A stretch of DNA of 64,000 nucleotides from Macrostomum hystrix (lineage: Eukaryota; Platyhelminthes; Macrostomidae): the NCBI GenBank assembly GCA_950097015.1, contig CATNEN010000001.1, forward strand, positions 11,306,001-11,370,000, in the 5' to 3' direction. The position numbers and the translations under genes were made by a program. The notes under the pieces are model-generated. The model saw nothing but the letters and a program-made list of their open reading frames with translations, was not told the DNA's origin and did no database searches. How positions within the stretch are numbered: the stretch's first letter is position 1; each line of letters begins with the position of its first letter. This document shows, in pieces, positions 60,136-64,000 of this stretch.

Positions 60136-61548
60136 AAGAAACATGGCAGCAAAAATGCCCTAAAAACTATTGTTTTGTTGATTTCTACCTACTTCTAGCC
60201 AGTATTTCAGGTCCAAAAGCACCACATGCCTCACCTGGCTGTGCGTTGGTGATGTCTGAGACATCTCCAAAGTTGCTCCTGACTTGACCGATCTCTGCAT
60301 GAAGAAATGCAGCACAATCTTCTCAGGTGACCCACGCAGCCTTAGGCAGCCGATCAGAAGTCTCAGGTCCAAAATCAGCAATGCTTCTTGCTAATCATCA
60401 TGAGTACCCAATACACAAAGCAAGCCAGGCCAGACAGTCTCGTGTTGCTTGAAGTGCATTCTTTGCCCGCTAGCTGCCCCAATGAGCCCAGTGCACTGCT
60501 AACAGGACTATTCAATTGATTTGACTGCCAACTGATTATTGACGTGTTCTCATTGTCAGCACAATGTCAGCATGTCATGTCAATTGATGGCCCGGCTACC
60601 TTTGTGAGCAGATGCCAGAACTTCTCAATTCAGCTCCGTTTCACAGCGGGGTGGATGCCGCGGCTCTGTTGCTGCAAGGTCTGACGGAAGCTTGTCAATA
60701 AACTTTTTGAGTTTGTAGAATATCGAAGAAAATTACTGTTTGGGAGCCATGCTCTGGCTAGACAATGTTGTAAAGATAGACAGATGCATCGAAGCACCTG
60801 ATCTCACCGGTCTACTTCTCGCGCTGTGAGAGCTGCTTATCGTGCCTACAAGCTTAGTACAGTGTCAGCGAAATGAAGCTTAATTGCAGAAAACGTGAAT
60901 ACCTATAGAGTGAAGTAATAAACTTTTCAAAATAAGAAAAATTGAAAATTTTCTGCAGGAGAACCCGACAGTTTTTTGGGCTGCACCCGAACGGAGCAAC
61001 GCAAGCACACGAAACTCAAGAACGCGGGCCAACTGTTTGTCGCGCATCTTCTGAAACAATAATCAAGCAGCCAGCTCTTCAGACCGTCGAGAAATTCAAT
61101 GGTTCTGGCCGAAGGTCAGACTTTTTCCATAAGCGCTAGTCCATTTCATATCCCCCTCTACATGAATTAGCACTGCGCCTCAGTGCGGCCTTGTCAGGCC
61201 TTCAAAATTTATCAGCATGTCACCCGAATGGGCCTGCATCATCTCCGTCTTCGGTGGTCACCTACCTTTATCTAGACGTATCTGCAGAACCTTAAAGTCC
61301 CTTAACTTTATTTAAGCACTGCTCAGTAGCTGAAACAGGTGAACACACAAGCTGCAACTAAAATATTGAGAATTTATATATCTTTCTAAGAAAAAAACAT
61401 TTAGAAAAAATGGGGAACGTTCTGGTCAGTGGGGGTTTGGCGGGGAGTGTCTGAGCAGTTTCTTGACTCAGAGCTCTATGACTGAGAAATCAACTCTAAG
61501 CAGCTGCCGATGCTGAAAGGGTTGGCTGAGAGGCTCGCCGCGAGGAAG
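60136..61548. other. Intergenic, no supported gene
   Basis: Unique sequence of mixed composition. Short frames (60160-60381 minus, 60942-61139 plus) show no family signature. It may hold decayed transposon or exon fragments. Confidence 0.35.
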
Positions 61549-62570
61549 GGGACAAATGGGAGAGGAAATGTCGGGGGAGGGGATAGGGGAAAGCAGCTAC
61601 CAGGGAAGATGACAGAGGAGAAAGGGGAGTGGAGTCTGTGAAAGAAGGGAGTGATTCTATTGGCCTCATGCCAGCCCAGTCACACTCGTCCCACAGGTCA
61701 CGAACAGAATTGTTGTGCCTACCCCAAGCAATGCTCGAACCCAGCAATGAACTAGCATGACAGCTAAGGAGAAAGAGGCTGGCTATCGATGCCTTCCACG
61801 TCTATCGCAGTCGCTTCTTGTCACTGAAGTCACACTGGGGTTGACGGACATTTGAACCAATTTGAACCAATCGAAAAAACTGTATTCGTCGTGAATAAAC
61901 TGTATTTGTGTTGAATAAACAGTATTTGTGTTAAATAAACAATATTTGTGTTGAATAAACAGCATTTGTATTGAATAAACAGTATTTGTGTTAGATAAAC
62001 AGTATTTGTGTTAAATAAACAATATTTGTGTTGAATAAACTGTATTTGTGTTGAATAAGGGGACAAATGGGAGAGGAAATGTCGGGGGAGGGGATAGGGG
62101 AAAGCAGCTACCAGGGAAGATGACAGAGGAGAAAGGGGAGTGGAGTCTGTGAAAGAAGGGAGTGATTCTATTGGCCTCATGCCAGCCCAGTCACACTCGT
62201 CCCACAGGTCACGAACAGAATTGTTGTGCCTACCCCAAGCAATGCTCGAACCCAGCAATGAACTAGCATGACAGCTAAGGAGAAAGAGGCTGGCTATCGA
62301 TGCCTTCCACGTCTATCGCAGTCGCTTCTTGTCACTGAAGTCACACTGGGGTTGACGGACATTTGAACCAATTTGAACCAATCGAAAAAACTGTATTCGT
62401 CGTGAATAAACTGTATTTGTGTTGAATAAACAGTATTTGTGTTAAATAAACAATATTTGTGTTGAATAAACAGCATTTGTATTGAATAAACAGTATTTGT
62501 GTTAGATAAACAGTATTTGTGTTAAATAAACAATATTTGTGTTGAATAAACTGTATTTGTGTTGAATAAA
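61549..62570. repeat. 511-bp exact tandem duplication
   Basis: The block from about 61549 recurs at a constant offset of 511 bp (for example gacaaatggg at 61551 and 62062, cacactgggg at 61831 and 62342). I see no difference between the copies. Each has about 300 bp of unique sequence plus about 200 bp of a 20-bp minisatellite. The junction shares the short string aagggg. Confidence 0.9.
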
Positions 62571-62915
62571 CAGTATTTGTGTTGAATAAACAATATTTGT
62601 GTTGAAAAAGCAGTATTTGTGGTAAATAAACAGTATTTGTGTTGAATAAACAGCATTTGTGTTAAATAAACAATATTTGTGTTGATAAACAGTATTTGTG
62701 TTAAATAAACAGTATTTGTGTTAAATAAACAATATTTGTGTTGAATAAACAATATTTGTGTTGAATAAACAGTATTTGTGTTGAATAAACAGTATTTGTG
62801 TTGAATAAACAGCATTTGTGTTGAATAAACAGCATTTGTGTTGAATAAACAGTATTTGTGTTGAATAAACAGTATTTGTGTTGAATAAACAGTATCTGCG
62901 GAGAATAAAACAGTA
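61890..62915. repeat. 20-bp minisatellite (aataaacagtatttgtgttg)
   Basis: Present in both copies of the 511-bp duplication and extending alone to about 62915. Each unit contains AATAAA, so the plus strand carries dozens of poly(A)-signal hexamers. Confidence 0.93.
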
Positions 62916-63204
62916 TTTTAAATAAAAACAGTTTTGAGCTAGCTATCAGAGTGTTGTGTGAGTGGACGGTGATTGGGTTTATTTAACGTACTTTGGTTAA
63001 AGAAGCGGTATTCGCAGACGAGTGCAGAAGTAAAAATATATTAGCAACTTGACATGGGACAATTCTGAATTCTTGTGCTGCTTTTCGCTTGCAATCCAAA
63101 AACTAAAACCATTTGACACTGAGTCCGGTTAATAATTTCAATTGATCCAATCTCCTGCCGTCCTATTGTCAATGTTTCAGGGCATCACTGCGTCACTGCT
63201 TCCA

Positions 63205-63385
63205 GTCACTCCTGTCATCACCGGTCACTACCTTTCACCACCTGTCACCACCTGTCACGACCTATCACCACCTGTCGACACCTGTCACCACCTGTCGACA
63301 CCTGTCACCACCTGTCATTACCTGTCACCACCAGTCACCACCTGTCACCACCTGTCGACACCTGTCACCACCTGTCACTGTCGCC
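63205..63385. repeat. Degenerate cacctgtcac repeat
   Basis: Units of cacctgtcac with a cacctgtcga variant, about 10-11 bp each. It lies just downstream of the minus-strand glycine-rich ORF. CACCTG is an E-box core, which may be incidental. Confidence 0.88.
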
Positions 63386-63424
63386 ATCTGAGGCACAGAT
63401 TGGCGGCTCCCCTCGCTCTGAGCG

Positions 63425-63970
63425 TCAGCCGCAGGCCACAGACACGCTCAGCAGCACGCGGCCCTGAAGCTCCGAGTTGGCGCCGGTGGCGGTGGCGCAA
63501 CCGAAGCCGCTGCAGAAGGAGCCGCCGCCACCTCCGGCCTTTCCTGGGGCAGTGCCGGTGCCCCCGCCGCTGAATCCGCCGCCTCCGCCGCCAGCACCGA
63601 TGCGACCACCAGCGCAGCAGCCGCCGCCAGCCCCGCCTCCGCCGAAGCCGCCGTCGCCAGTGGGGCAGGAGGAGCTGCGAGCTCCGCCGAGCCAGCCGTC
63701 GATGCGGCTCAGACCGGGACCTCCGGGATCAGCGAAGGACTCGTTGCTGGGCTGGGCCGAGCCGAGCCAGCCGGCGCCGGCACCGCCGCACGAGAAGAGG
63801 GGGTAGTCGTTGCGGCGATTGGGCGCCACCAGACCCGGCTGACCGGCAGCTCCTCCAGCGCCAGTCCAGTTGTTCTTCGGCCAGCTGTCCGTGCCGTTGA
63901 TGCCGCCGTCGCCACTCACGCCATCTGGGATTTCAGCGGACACGCCATTGGTTTCCATGGTTTCTGTCAA
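63425..63970 (-). CDS. Glycine-rich domain protein, ALK/LTK-like extracellular region (partial)
   Basis: A minus-strand open frame of about 180 codons. It shows the order typical of the ALK/LTK glycine-rich domain: GGAGAGWLG, then a Cys (SSSCPTGDGGFGGGG), then GAGGGGGGFSGGG and AGGGGGSF, ending GRVLLSVSV before a stop. The real exon probably starts behind the acceptor-like gattgacag at about 63962, since a stop codon lies just upstream in this frame. The rest of the gene (any membrane and kinase part) is outside the window or in unrecognised exons. The same glycine-rich pattern occurs in other secreted invertebrate proteins, so receptor kinase identity is not shown. The proline-rich plus-strand frame over the same bases is a shadow. 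Confidence 0.55.
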   Translation of the reverse strand: MTETMETNGVSAEIPDGVSGDGGINGTDSWPKNNWTGAGGAAGQPGLVAPNRRNDYPLFSCGGAGAGWLGSAQPSNESFADPGGPGLSRIDGWLGGARSSSCPTGDGGFGGGGAGGGCCAGGRIGAGGGGGGFSGGGTGTAPGKAGGGGGSFCSGFGCATATGANSELQGRVLLSVSVACG

Positions 63971-64000
63971 TCAGCTCAGCTGGCACACCGCTCGGTGAGC

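Noticed and set aside
59438-60152. Minus-strand 235-aa LFSHTHCS frame
   Set aside because: It is a 17-bp repeat read over 51 bp, with no conserved flank.
63142-63806. Proline-rich plus-strand frames at the window end
   Set aside because: They are the antisense of the glycine-rich minus-strand domain and of a cacctgtcac repeat. The minus frame has ordered W/C/G spacing.

Overview
The window is animal nuclear DNA: genes with introns, GT-AG splice sites, glutamine-rich proteins and metazoan-specific families, with no prokaryotic features. My best guess is a lophotrochozoan, perhaps a free-living flatworm of the Macrostomum type. That rests on the very high tandem-repeat load and on start codons that sit just behind an AG acceptor, as in trans-spliced genes. 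The sequence alone does not prove it.

Layout. 1-8426 is gene-free as far as I can see and full of minisatellites. 8427-15611 (+) is a ten-exon PLP amino-acid decarboxylase closest to histidine decarboxylase. 17663-18375 (-) is a C-type lectin-like reading frame broken by a frameshift. 18376-22432 is mostly AT-rich and carries a tRNA-derived SINE. 22433-41188 (+) is an eleven-exon Sec16 gene of about 2802 aa whose second exon holds a very large Q/P/S/A repeat domain. 44060-47370 (+) is a three-exon XRCC1. 48982-52572 (+) is a four-exon galactokinase with a dead mariner transposon in intron 1. 53163-56692 (+) is a four-exon protein joining ankyrin repeats to a Mab-21/cGAS-like nucleotidyltransferase domain, with a predicted N-myristoylation start. 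56693-63424 is intergenic and repeat-rich. 63425-63970 (-) encodes a glycine-rich domain like that of ALK/LTK receptors, continuing beyond the window or into further exons.

The exon chains for the five main plus-strand genes were joined by hand from splice consensus, reading frame and protein similarity. In each case the summed exon length is a multiple of three and gives one uninterrupted frame. The genes serve unrelated tasks (amine synthesis, ER exit sites, DNA repair, sugar metabolism, probable innate sensing), so I see no functional cluster.

Two things stand out. First, at least sixteen of the 27 inferred introns are filled by tandem arrays. Each array has its own unit (mostly 14-24 bp, some 34-50 bp), and many begin within a few bases of the 5' splice site or include it. 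Second, the myristoylated ankyrin-cGLR fusion is a candidate nucleic-acid or pathogen sensor.
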